A stretch of 64,000 nt of DNA from positions 1 to 64,000 of the forward strand of contig MU863889.1 in assembly GCA_033296885.1 (NCBI GenBank). Direction: 5' to 3'. Under the pieces are notes generated by a model. The model was given only the letters and a program-made list of their open reading frames with translations, was not told the DNA's origin and searched no databases. Positions 10,727-22,700 of the stretch are shown here, in pieces (position 1 is the stretch's first letter; each line of letters begins with the position of its first letter). The DNA comes from Triangularia verruculosa. Its lineage: Eukaryota > Ascomycota > Sordariomycetes > Sordariales > Podosporaceae. A program made the position numbers and the translations under genes.

Positions 10727-13700
10727 TTACAGCTTTCCGCCACCCACATAGCAATTCTGGCTCGCAATTTGCAGATTCACAGCCATAGCAAGGGCTGCTA
10801 AATGGCTGGTGGTCTCTCGCATGTACTCATCCTGGGACAAACCATTCTCCAGCAAATAAGGCTGTCCGACAAAATCGACGTACAATACATTGGGATATGA
10901 GAAGGGCGTGAACTCGTGATACGCGAACCAGTAGAGTGTGTTCAGCGCAACGGCTGCGCGATCCGACAGAGGTGTGAGGGCATTAGACGCCTTGAGCGTC
11001 ATAGTCCACGATAGCACGAAGAAATCATCGGCCGTGTCGGGATCGCCCTCGCGGCCCAGTCGGCGGTTCGTCTTTAGCTTGGAGATCTGGTCATTCCGCA
11101 TGTGATTGTAATCGTCGGTGTCCGAGTAATCATTGTGGCGTGGCAGTTGGCCCTGAAGGTAGAAGCCTTTGCTCGCATCCCGCTCTAGTCCCGGAATGTT
11201 TCGCGCTACGGTAAGCACACAGCCTCGACCGTCACCGATAAAGTCGTTCATGGTAAGATTGTCCAACCGCTGGCCGCCGAACCCCCGGCAAGGCTTACGG
11301 ATGTTCTCTCAGATCTTGTGCCATATTGGTCTCCACTGCTCCGCCGTTAGCCGGTTGTACGTCTGGCTGGGCGTGCGATTATCTGTGTCGAAGCCGGACT
11401 CGTCGTTCACGTCGAGAATGATGAGTTCGCCTGGGTGGTCGTCCATGAAGCTGTTGATTTGATTGATCATGTCGTCGACTGATAGGCCGTTGCCGCCAAC
11501 GGCCAAGCCCGCGGTGACAGTGTAGTGGCATAGCATGTGCTTCCCACCATTTCCCAAACACGGTCGGACGTCGAACCAGCGCGAGCCGCGCATCAGCTGG
11601 CCGTAAAAGTCGAGCCACTGGGTCTGCGTGTTTGCCCAATTCGCCAAGGCCGTGTTGCCATCAATTTTGCTTATTCCAGCGTCGTGGCTGCCGGGCATGC
11701 ACACGTACTTGAGCTTGCGGTCGCCGATGATGTCCAGAATGGCATGCATCCAGGCCACTGGAGGGTTGGCGCTCGACCAGTAGCCATAGCCCGTAGGGTT
11801 GGCCAGCGGTCGCCCTGAATGACCTCATCAGTCTTGACATGCCACTTCTTGTCCGTGCCTTTGAGCTGGTAGTAGGCCTCTCCCGCTGTGTCTTCGATGT
11901 GGCTGCTCTCCATAAACTCGATCTTAAATTGTGCCGACTCCCCTGCGCAAAATGATCAGTCAGATAGCTTGACAAAAGCACGGGGGAACGGGAAAAAACG
12001 TGACTGAATCCATACCGGCGGGCACAGTAACCCATTGGCCGTCCCAGTCCTTCATTTGCCATTGGTGCGAACCCAGGAACTCAAAGTCGTAGGGACAGCC
12101 ATTGACTATGGTGAGATACGCCAGCAATCCATCTGTCTCTGTCCGCACACCATAGTCGGCCCCAGGAGGAATGGCAGGGTTAGTGTCGGCGGGCTCCTGG
12201 GTGCAGGGATTTTTAAACTGGCGGGGGTCAAAGACTGCTATATGACTCCACCGCGGATGGAATTCAACGGCCTGATTGTCCAATGCCGCGATGGTCATGC
12301 CATCCGACTCCATCATGTTCACGGCGCCGATAGTGACGAGGTTGTGGATGCGGACATTGCCGAAATTTCCCTGCAGATCGATCAGGGATTTTTGGCAATC
12401 CATTGTCTGCACTGCGTAGGGGCATGGTTCAGTCGGTCAGCACGCCAAAGGACATTGAGCAATAATCAGCCGGATATGTGATGGAAACGTACGACAATCT
12501 TGTGTGTAAGTGTTAAACCATGAGTAGAGACCGGCACCATGGATCATGATCTGGCTTGAGTTCACGATGCGGAGGGCCCAGGATGAATCGCACGTTTCTC
12601 CGGAACCGCACTTGTAAGCGGGGTCTCCTGGCATAGTGCCGACGGCATCGCGAAATGGCGCGGGAGGATTCGGCGTTGGTTGGAAATACGGGGATTCTGT
12701 CTGGATCATGGACGCAGCGACTGACTTGGCGTTGAAGAACTCGTACTGGTAGAAAACGGCATGTTCAGATGATGTTCCATAAAGCCATGTCGCTGTCGTG
12801 CTTTCAACAAGGAGGCCTCTGGCAACGAAGATGGAGCATTGTTCCTGACAACCCTATTAGTAATGTAGGTATCTATCTATCTATACACAACGGGTACAGG
12901 ACTCACCATAAAATTATTGTCATCCTGCCAATTCGGGTCGTCTATGTCACTATTTCACCATTTCAGCTGAGAACATGGGTGGAACCACGGATGCTTACTG
13001 GTCCGCAACCCACAGCCAGACGTTCTCGAAATAGCCAGAAGCGTCTGGTTTGATGTGCATAAGTGCGCTCCCGGCCTTGCATTTGTCGTTTTGACTGCCT
13101 GCTGGACATTCCTTCACTGTCAAGTCAGTGCCAAGGGCACCACCGACTCTCACGTGGCAATCTGGAGACCGTGCCAGAGATCATGGTCAGGTCAACAATC
13201 AACTCTACAATTTGCCATTTGTAATGCCTCAAGGGCGGGGTAGAAAGGTTAAGAGAGGTACTCACCCCACATACCAGCCTTTCCCGCGGCACTGGCTTTA
13301 ATGTTCCACTCGACAAACACGACGCCCGCCGTTGGGCCTTTCGAGGTAAAGATGAGATCCTGCATCTCAACGTTGCCCCGCTGCCCCTTCTGGCCTACTC
13401 TGATCATCGGTCTAGGATGCCTACAGCTGGTAAGTAAGGCACCTTGGGTCATTCGTTCCATACGGCTTCTTATCAGGCCAGGCAGCGGAAACATTCTACC
13501 TGTACAATTCAATACATACCTAGCATCCGCAAATCTCTCTCCAAATGCCACAAGCTGAGCCCAGTTCTCACCCACAATGACAGCGTTGTTGGGTATAGTG
13601 ACCGTGTCGCTGATCATGTAGGAGCCGGCGTCGAAGTAGATCAGAGAGCCCGACGCATGGTCATTCAGGAACCGCTGTATGCATTGCGTATCGTCGGTTT

Positions 13701-16110
13701 TGCCGTCTCCTGGACAATCAAACAGCGCATGTCAGTAACCATAAACACAGAGTACCCGGTAGTACCTAGATAGGTATATTTCGGCGCTGTCATGGCCTAC
13801 CTTTACACGAATCCTTGACGTGGCGGACTTGGGACACGGGGATGTCAGTGTATTGAGGTTTGGCCTTCTCGTAGAACGGGGCCTTGGGCAAGTTCCAGGG
13901 ATTGTCGCTCCCAACCAAGGTCGGGTCACGCTTGGTTGGGAAGCGGGTGTGAAGAGCTGTAGACTTCTTCTGATCCACGTAAATGCGACCGAGAACAAAC
14001 GTGTCGATATCGAGGTCGGAGCTCAGGTAGGATGCGCCAGCCGTGTCCACGACACCCCGTTTCGTATTGATGAACTTGACGTTGTCTAGTGTGAGGCCGG
14101 TGGTCCCATCATTTTTCTTTCCCTCGGCTGGGAAGGTGAGAATGGCCGTGCCGACGCTGTCAAAGACCGAGTCAACGACTAGGATGGAGCCAGTGGTATG
14201 TACTCCGTCCTCGGAAAGCAACTTGAAGCCCACATCGGCATCCTTGATATAGATACTCTTCCATGCCTAAGGAGTTGCCAAACACACTGTTAGTCAGTCA
14301 TTCAGACGACACAGTTTTAGGGCAACCCAAGAAAGAAAGGGAAAAAAGGAAAAGAAGGACCGCAGACAAGAAGAAAAGCAGGAGGAAAGGGGGCGGTTGG
14401 TAGTTGGGGTGTGGCGTTACTTACCCAACCCCAGTCCCAGATCAATTGTACGGCAGTGGTGCATCCGTTAAAAGTGAGTCTGTGTGCGGTGAACTGCTGG
14501 TTGCCACCATCTAGGTAGGGGGGAAAAGTATGTCAGTTTGGGCACATAGGTAGGTAGATAAGGTAAGGTAGGCTGCATATCATAGCTCTACCACCAGCAT
14601 CACATACAGATTCCAAAGTTTCCGCCGTTGAAGATAAGATCGCTCATGAATCCGCCACTGCCATTCTCGGCATCTGCGCACATGGTCAGTTACGTACCTG
14701 AGGTACATACACATGCACTCTGGGAACGCAGTAAGGCACTGACATATTCCCTGCTGAGTTGTCCCGGTCTTTGCGCGGAACTCGACAAACTGAAGGCTTG
14801 TAGCCTGGGCAACTTGGTAATGCAGTGCACAGACATATGCATTCGGATTAGTTGCTGTGATATCAATCACAAAGTTCCTAATTTGACGATAGAAGTTTGC
14901 CTTAAACCATGTATCAGCTACATATACAATGTTGCACCTTCTCATTGTCGAACATGGAAGGTACATAGATAGAGTCCGCATCAGACCATGGGATCACATA
15001 CCGTGTTGATGAACCACTGTTTGGCGTTGCCATCGGAGCCTGTGCCCCCGTTTTCGACATACTTATCAGTCGAAATGACGCCCAGGCCTGTAAATGAGGC
15101 AGCTGCCTTTATCACGGGTCGATCGACGGCCTAAGATCGGGGTGAGACACGACTAGAAACAGGTCTGGCCAAGCAGGTAGAACTCACGTCGCCGATAAAT
15201 TGAGTCCCGTAATATGTCTCGATCGTCCCACTAACAAGATATACACCTTCACGACCTATCAGTTAAAGACCAGAATTCGAGTACATTGGCTGGTTCATAC
15301 CTGGAGGGAAATAGATAATGGCGCCCTTGGTCGTAGAGCTATAACATCCAGGACCACACATGTTTCCGTCCGAAACTGCTCTGCGGATGGCTGCCGTGTC
15401 ATCCTTTCGACCATGTTAGCTACCTACTTGCATGCGGTAAATGGGGCAGAGCCGGTCAATCTAGGTAGGTACCTAGATAGGTCACTTACAGTTATGCCAT
15501 CTCCTTTAGCGCCGTACTTCGGGTCTGTAACATCACGGAAAACAACAAAGCTCTTGTCATTGTTTCCAAATGGCCAGCTTCCAACATGTTTCGTGTTACC
15601 GAGCCAGAATTTGGTCACTCGGTTGCGCTGCTCGAGGCGGGCTTGTCGCTTCGAGGTGCTGTTATTATCGTTGTTTTCTGCCTCTTCATAGGCATCTGCC
15701 TCGGCGACAAGCGCAGCTGCTGCGGCTATCTCGTCCGTGACGTTGAACAAAGCTGGTCCACCATCGCTGTCTTTCTACTTCACCTGCACAGTCCCGATGT
15801 TGGCCTTCAACTTGTAGTTGTTACGCTGCGGCTTGTCCAGACGAGCCTTGTTATGCTTGGATACTTGTTGAATGGCGGCCTGGACTATGGCACGAGCCCT
15901 TTCGACATCGGCTTGGGTTGCGATGGCTAAAAGTGGCGGCTTGTCATCACCCGGAGCATGATCATGTCGGTGGATGAGCTGGTCTGCATGGTCACCAGCG
16001 GTTGCCTTGATCTCCAAGACACTGCTATGGGAGGCATCGATTGCGATTGCGAAAAGCTTGCAGGAAAGGAGGTGAAACAAAAGCAGCGAGAAAGCCACCG
16101 AGGTCCTCAT
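10727..16110 (-). pseudogene. GH55 beta-1,3-glucanase fused to a PLC-like phosphodiesterase, disrupted
   Basis: Fifteen exons can be joined on the minus strand, from 16110-15490 through 15403-15301, 15246-15188, 15130-15002, 14900-14744, 14673-14608, 14510-14425, 14267-13801, 13709-13520, 13420-13266, 13161-12999, 12941-12907, 12853-12493 and 12411-12016 to 11942-10727. A signal peptide is followed by the two pectate-lyase-like halves of GH55: FRDVTDPKYGAKGDG, NFYRQIRNF and the repeated GDGKTDDT motif. Exon 14 runs without a break from the end of GH55 into the start of a PLC-like domain (YLTIVNGCPYDFEF), which continues with PGSHDAG and LLCHY, holding the two catalytic His. Four breaks are seen: TAG at 15775-15777, a phase mismatch between exons 11 and 12 (12941-12999), a frame change near 11810 and TGA at 11309-11311. 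The TAG could also lie in a 90-base in-frame intron (GTATCC...TAG). The other three breaks have no such escape. Confidence 0.75.
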
Positions 16111-16710
16111 GATTGGAACGAAACGTTTGACAGGTGTAAATAAGTGCAGCTTCAGGCTCTGAGGTATTCATGCGCCACCAAATAGCGAAAATTACCGATA
16201 GGTACCTATGTAGTTCAACAGAGGGAGCCATTTAGTTTCTCGTTCGTTCTTATAAGTATCGGTTTTAGTCTCTCTGGAGAGTCTAATGGAGCTTAGAACA
16301 GTGATGCTAAATGCGGCAACTGGTGATCATGGCCCCCCTTTCCTCCAGCGCTCCTGAAGAGGTGCAGATACAACATTGGACATGTGCATATACAACATCA
16401 GATGCATAGTTGTTGGCCGATGACTTTGTCTGCAGCGAATCGGATTTCGTATTCGCAGCGACGCCCTAGCTACCGCTGTGGGCACCGTCTACCGCAATTT
16501 GTAGGGTGGTAATTACCCGGAGCACGGCCACGCTATGCCTCATTTCCTTCCACGTTTCATCTCGTGTCATATAACAGCCAACAAGTTGCCTGAACGGTTC
16601 CCATCACCAGCGAACACCTCCTCCCTTCCACTGCGTGCTCTCATCATCCTTCTACTCCTACAATCCTCTTGTATCGCGGAGAGCAATACTGTTCATGTAA
16701 GCCCAGGAGG
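16111..16710. other. Divergent promoter region
   Basis: Separates the minus-strand GH55-PLC gene from the plus-strand four-helix gene. It contains an ATAGGTACCTAT palindrome at about 16198. An 80-codon frame at 16535 overlaps the next start and has no support. Confidence 0.55.
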
Positions 16711-17363
16711 ATGGCCCAAAGTCATCCCATCTGGTTCCTCTGGGCGCAGTTGCTGCTACGAGGCGTCTCGGTGATACTTCTCTTTGTGAGCCTCGGCTAC
16801 GTGATATACTGTAGCGCGAAGTACAGGGAACACCTGGTGGCCGGATATGTTGTGGTACGAGGATCCCCAGTCTTCCCCTCTCCGCTGTTGGTTCGACTTG
16901 CAGCGAGTTTGCGGGCTGATGTCTCATTGAACAAAGGACCTCGTCTTGCTTGTTTTCAATCTTTCAGTCCTCGTTCGGGTCTGCACTGTCATTTTCGGCT
17001 TCTCATCCCGTATTCGACGTTTCGAGGTTGGATGGATATCCTTCGCCGACGTTGTCGGAATCCTCATGTCCATATTCGGCGGCATCTTTCTCCTCTGGGC
17101 GTATGGTCAGAACCGCGAATGCGGCGGAACAGCGGACTGCGATGCCCTTCGCTCCTATCCGGCCAGTCCATTTCGAAATATGGCTACCTTCTTGTTATTT
17201 ACTGTTGCGTACGTGGTATCTGTTCACAACAATTTAATTCCGGTCATTCTACTACCCCCAATCACATGCGGCTACTAATCGGAAGAATAGGGGAGTGACT
17301 TTCTTTTCGGCGATTGGAGACTTCATTTATTGCTGTGGGTGGCGGAAACACAGAAGTTCTTAA
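16711..17363 (+). CDS. Small four-helix membrane protein of unknown function
   Basis: Three exons, 16711-16854, 16937-17208 and 17291-17363, join in frame to 162 residues; the second intron has a good branch site (CTACTAATC) close to its acceptor. Four hydrophobic segments are visible, at about residues 10-32, 46-68, 78-100 and 130-150, with a Cys pair between the third and fourth (NRECGGTADCD). The short C-terminus ends in Cys-Cys and basic residues. The size and layout recall MARVEL or tetraspan-like fungal membrane proteins, but no family signature is clear. It is intact although both neighbouring loci are damaged. The ATG at 16711 is preferred over an in-frame non-ATG extension to 16669. 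Confidence 0.6.
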
Positions 17364-17786
17364 CTACCTTGTCTCAAGTCTGGAATTTCTATTGTTAGGC
17401 AATCTATGTATTGTGGGTTAACTTCAAAGCCCTGAAGCCGCCCTTACAATGTAGCGGTTACCAAACCGCAGTTCATCCTCCGCTTAGAACTCAGGTATCT
17501 AGGTATATAATGCTCGCCCCCGATAAATGATGAGATCCAACGTGCTATTACAAAACAATGTATGCTCTTCTTTGTCCTTGAACCACGTTTGGAGCAAACA
17601 AAGGTGATTCAGGGGTGATTCAGGGGTATTCACCATGGCCCGTGCGCTCTATCCACCTCCGCCACTTGGCGGCGGGCACTGAGCAACTGGCGCGGTACTC
17701 GTCAAGAAAACCACGTTGGCAGCAGAAAAACTGAGTAGATGTTTAGTTAGCACGTCGATTATAATCCTCATCCGTCAGGAATGAAC
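17364..17786. other. Intergenic stretch
   Basis: Carries a CAGGTATCTAGGTATATA word at about 17492, one of many TAGGTA-type words in the window, and two direct GGTGATTCAGGGG copies near 17604. No gene recognised. Confidence 0.55.
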
Positions 17787-18560
17787 TCAGGCAGCAGTAG
17801 CCGCAAAAGCTTCCACCCTCCTCACCTTTGTCATTGTCGCCAGCGCAAAGACAAAGGCCGTAGCGAAAGCAACCACAACTCCCAGTTTCACACCGTTTGG
17901 GCTATCATTAATGAGATACTGAATATCCAGACTGTCATTTGCAGGGAAATTTGATTCTCATTTCAGAAGACATGCTGTTAAATTTTGAGGATACTTTCAC
18001 CGCCATTCTAATATGCTCACTCTCCTCGATTGTGTAGTGATAGAGGGTGCTGTTAAATATAAGCTCAGGCCAAAAATGGAAATTCGAAAACAAAATTAGC
18101 GGTTGAAAGATACCTGCCGTGTCTGAATCCTTCTCGCACCCCACGGCGCGCTCTGTGCCGAGAAGGTGACACCGCCGGGGCCTGACACGCTGAACGACAC
18201 GCCCGTAAACGACACGTCGTCATAATTTCTCAGCGTTGGTTGTTGGTGATCACGGCCGATGCGCCTTTGGACCCCTGCTTGTAGCTAGTGACGCAGATCC
18301 CGCATGATATGACGGCGCCATGACCGTTCCAGATCACAGTAAAGCCGTTACGGCCCGAGTCTTGCGCCGTGAAGGGCAGGGTCTCCGGAACGGGATTCAC
18401 ACCAGGTGCAAGGAGCATCGTGATATTGCTCGTCGTGGAGCTCCCAGCTGATGATTCGGCTACGGTCCTCGTTGAGCGGATAATTCACCGGAAAGGTGAC
18501 ATTGATATTAGTCCCCGGCTTGTTGTCTGAACCCGCTGGAGAAACATAGAAATCAAGAGC
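17787..18560 (-). pseudogene. Remnant of a C-terminally membrane-anchored protein gene
   Basis: Protein-like stretches occur in different frames on the minus strand. From 5' to 3' they are TNINVTFPVNYPLNED, then TMLLAPGVNPVPETLPF through ITNNQR ending in TGA, then DDVSFTGVSFSVSGPGGV, then, after a probable intron (donor at 18113, acceptor at 17932), a tail with a membrane helix (LGVVVAFATAFVFALATM) and the basic stretch TKVRRVEAF, with stop at 17787-17789. The changes of frame between these pieces have no good splice sites, so the gene looks broken by at least two small indels. The family was not recognised; the layout suggests a cell-surface protein with a beta-rich ectodomain. Confidence 0.45.
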
Positions 18561-19768
18561 TCATCTTGCTTCCTCTGCCTGGACCGAGTGGACCAGGGGA
18601 ATCTGACGCCATGATTTGTTAACTACCTACCTACATGCTAGTACCGATGCCTAGGTACCTACTACCTACTGTCATTCGTATAAGGTAATCTTTACCCTAA
18701 GGCGGCGATACCAATGTTTGACTCGTTGTTTCTCTGTTATGTATTTTTCTCGGCACAGGCTGGTTTCTTCTCTTCTTCTTGACTGGTTTCGCTCGTGTGG
18801 TGTTTTGGTTAGGTAGTTGACTGGTTCAAGGCCGGGGCTGTAAGTGGTCGGAGAGCTGACATGGTTAATGCGGCGAATCCGAAGGGATTTGACACTTTCA
18901 GCTGTTGGAAGGGAAGGGGTTCATACTACCAAGACGTCCTGCTCCAGCTCGGTAAGTTCCTGGCAGCCATTCCGAGACGGCCGAGCTCGCTGTCCCTGAG
19001 CAAGGGCCGGGCGAGAGCATCCTGCCTCGGTTCCTAGACTCACGTTCGCGAGCTGCTCGGTTTTCTGAGCTATGGCCGCAACCTAGCATTCCTGGTCAAA
19101 GGGACTCGTCTTTCGTGGTTAATGGAGCAATTACGACGGGTCCTTGTCGCTGCGGCCGGCCCACCGAACGTTCGTTTTGAGTTCCAACCTCTAGCCAAGT
19201 CACATACTCCACGTGGACTAGAATTTCCTGCCCAAGCACTCTGACAATTTTTCAAAGAACGCGAACTGTCGTCACCCTCCTGTCACGGACGAGGAGGAGT
19301 TATTTGGGGGTTCTGTGCGGCACTTCTCTCCGCAACCCCACTCCTCGGAAACTTGAAGCCAACGGGAGAAAGGTCCGACGCAGTCCCTAATAAGTACGGC
19401 AGTTGTCTGTGGTCGACCCACTACCGTCGCAAGGGGCGCATCTAGAATCTCAAGTCACGCCACAAACTACACGAACCGTCATACTGAACGCAGCCTGCCG
19501 CTACTGTGCTGTGACTAACAAGGAGTTGCGGCTGCTGTCTGTAGTTGATCCGTTGCTGTGTTCGAAAGGGGAGAATAAGTAGATGCTAGAGGACCGGTAG
19601 GTATCAATCCGTTGGCACCCCCTTTTCATTCCTAACTCTGTGCGGATTGGGATTCTGCCCCAGATTGGTTTTCGACTATTAGTATCCGTATTTTACTCAG
19701 CCTCAGCGGCTGGATCTTGTCTTAGTTCTCACTACTACTAGTACTGATTGCTGCACACCGGTCTCACC
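18561..19768. other. Intergenic stretch before the Hint-domain gene
   Basis: No gene recognised. Around 18619-18672 there is a cluster of ACCTACCTAC and CCTAGGTACCTAC words. Short frames of about 60 codons near 18.9-19.25 kb have no support. The last 150 bases probably hold the promoter of the next gene. Confidence 0.55.
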
Positions 19769-22700
19769 ATGGCTACAGACCAGGCTACCTCGGATGTTAC
19801 CGCGCAGCTGGTAAAGTCCGTCGTCACGGCCGTGTCTAGCCTAGAGCCCTTCCCGGTGCTGAGTTTCATGCAGCGTCTGTATAACAAAGCCCGCCTGACC
19901 CCCAATGCCGCGGCCTTCAGGGGCCAGCTTCCTCCCGAGCCGCATTATGGGCCCGACGACGGCCTCTTTTTGAATAACATCGATGAGACGGACCGTCTTC
20001 AGAAGCTTGCCGCGCAGTGCATTGTCGGGGCAGTATCCTTGCTGGACGATAACACTGACAAGGCTGGCTTCCGCGCCTGCGTGCAGAGCGTAAGTACACT
20101 TCAGTAGTAGAATTCCGCCGACTAGAGGCTGTAAACCATGGGCCACGGCTAGAACTAGCTAACACGCTTGTCGAACTCAGGCTAGAGCCGTCCCGGCCAT
20201 CAATGACGATATCGCCTTGCTAACCAGCCTCTTGTTTGCCGAACACGTCAACTTTCACTTGGCGGGCTATAAGGCCGAGCAGGGCAACCCCCGGCCTGTC
20301 CCGTCCTTGGACGAGCTGATGAAGACGGCCGGCTTTGTCGCTGCCTTCGCACAAAAGCTTGGCGACACAAAGTTCATCAAGGGCGAGATCTACTCCGACA
20401 TGGCCCGAGGAAACCATGCGTTCAGCATGGCTCTTCTTTTTATTCTCCAGTACCTCCGCAGCGGACCCGGCTTCACCCCCTTGTCTGCTAGCGCCTTTCA
20501 GTCATCTCCTGCCCGCCAGGTGCTAATGCAATGGGCTTCGGAGTTAGTCGCCGTACCGCAAACCAATGTGAGCACGGTCTTCTCCTTCATCACCCACGTC
20601 GCTTCGGGCGTCCTGCTTCCAGATCCTACTGTGACTCCCATGAAAGCCCGCATGGGGATTGCTGGGCGAGACGTCTCGAAGACGGCTTCAACTGGTGATG
20701 GAACCGTAACCGGAGCGGCATTTCCGGTGGGAGCACTCAGCAGCACCATCATGGACTCGGTCATCCAGCCCGCTGTATCGTCTCTTGTCCGCACGCCCCC
20801 GGCCGGCATGGAGCGCCACCAGGCAACGGCGATCCAATCCGATCTTGATGGACTTGAGAAAAGCGACGTTGTGGAGTACCAGACGATTGCCATAGCCAAT
20901 CAAGCCCAATGGAACGGCATGGGAGACCGCTGGCTCAAGGCGGTTAGCCAGGCGGCAAATTTCCAGACCCAGTACTCCCGCACCGAAAATGAAGACTTTG
21001 CCCACGGCTTTGCTCAAGGCTTGTCGTTCGGGATCGCTGGCGGAGCGGTACGTTTTGTCCTTGCTATCTGTGTCGACTGAATAGGTACTAACCAGCCGCT
21101 CTTTTTGCTTTCCCTGCTGCAGGATGTCGTAGTCACGACCACTACAGGGCAGGCGCTTGCCGATTGGATGGCCTTTGGTGCGTTCTACTCTTCCGTTGAA
21201 TGCCCTCCTCAGCCGTGATGTGACCCCTTACCCGGAGGTACTGGTACTGACGACGCATCAATTTCAAGTCCGCGCCTCTAACCCGGAGCTGTTTACAAAC
21301 AGCACTCCGAACACGGTTTCGGAGGAACGCCACAGGACCACTCCTGCCGGAAACTGCTTCGTCGCGGGCACTAAGGTTGCGACTGACAAGGGCGAGATCA
21401 ACATCGAAGACATCACTGAGGGCACCCGGATTTTGACCGAGGCTACCGCCGGTAGGTATGGCATCGCGTCGGACGAAGACGTCGTCAGTCCTCCTCCTGG
21501 TGAGGGAAAGACGATGCTGGTAGGGTTCAGTATGTCACGCCTAGAGCGCTGCCGAGATCGTACCATTGCTAGTATTCACTCACTGACATGGCGAGCACTG
21601 CACAGACAACAAGGGTGTCTTTGCCAGCGCCGGCCACATCTTCTTCACCACCACCGGTCCACGAGCCATTGAGCCGGAGATTGCTATGCGGGAGAACTCG
21701 TTCGCCGACGTCGGCCGCTTGCGCCAAGGCCATGCGCTTTACCGGCTCTCCCAGGACGCCAGGCGGTACCAGGTAGTGCCTATTAAGTCCATCCAGATCG
21801 AGTTTGTAGGTCCCACCCACCTCCACGGCGTCCATCTCCGCGAAGGTGACAGATCGTACCACGCCAATGGCTACCAGGTGGCCATCAACTACCCCGAGAT
21901 CACCATCAAGTCGATTGCCCGCGCCTTGTCCCAGGTGCCACGGCATCAAGCCGTCAAGATGCTGCATCAGATCGACGAGCTTGCTCCCGTTTTCCAGAAG
22001 ATTGGCGTCCCAGGCGTGGCGACCCTCCTGCGGCAGGAACTCAGGGACGCCCGGCGCAACAGGCTCGGGCCGCCTTTGGGACCAGTAAAGAGGCAGCACG
22101 CCAGGAGGTACCAGGGCGTGAACTGCAAGGACCTCGAGAGAACTTGGACGCTCGAAGCCAGGGACTCGCCACTGACGGACAAGCATGGGCCCCGCGGGTA
22201 TAAGCTGCCGGTGGTAAACCTCCACGAAGGAGTGCTACACCTGGACCACGACATCGTGCCTCGCGTGGCGTTTGACACCAAGGGCTCCATGCTCCGCTGG
22301 TCCCGGGCGCTGGGAGGGGTCCAGGGATACGAGCACGGACTGCTCAACTTCACGACCCACGGACTACTAGGCCGCGGTGCTGTCTACATTAGCCAGCATG
22401 AGAACCCGTCGGACTTGCCGAAAACGTGCGAGACGGTTGTCCCTTTTGTGGCCCGGAAGGCGAAGGCTGTCAGTCTTGCTGTTAGGTCTGCTGTTGCTGC
22501 CCCTGCCCCTGTCGCCCCTTCGCCCGCCGCAGATCCCGGCACCATCGACCGCGAGGACTTTTACGATGTCGTGGTTGACGCGGCCGACTGGCCCGCCAAC
22601 ACGACCAAGACGTCGGCGACGCAGCCGCTGTCCATGGGCCAGGTCGCCATAGCTACGTACCATTCGGACGGCAAGGGGAGCCTCGAGGTGCCCGTGATTG

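Noticed and set aside
21269..21930. Hint region read as an intein
   Set aside because: There is no His-Asn followed by Cys, Ser or Thr at the right end (the block is HANGYQV), and the flanks do not form a known host protein, so a Hint-type domain fits better.
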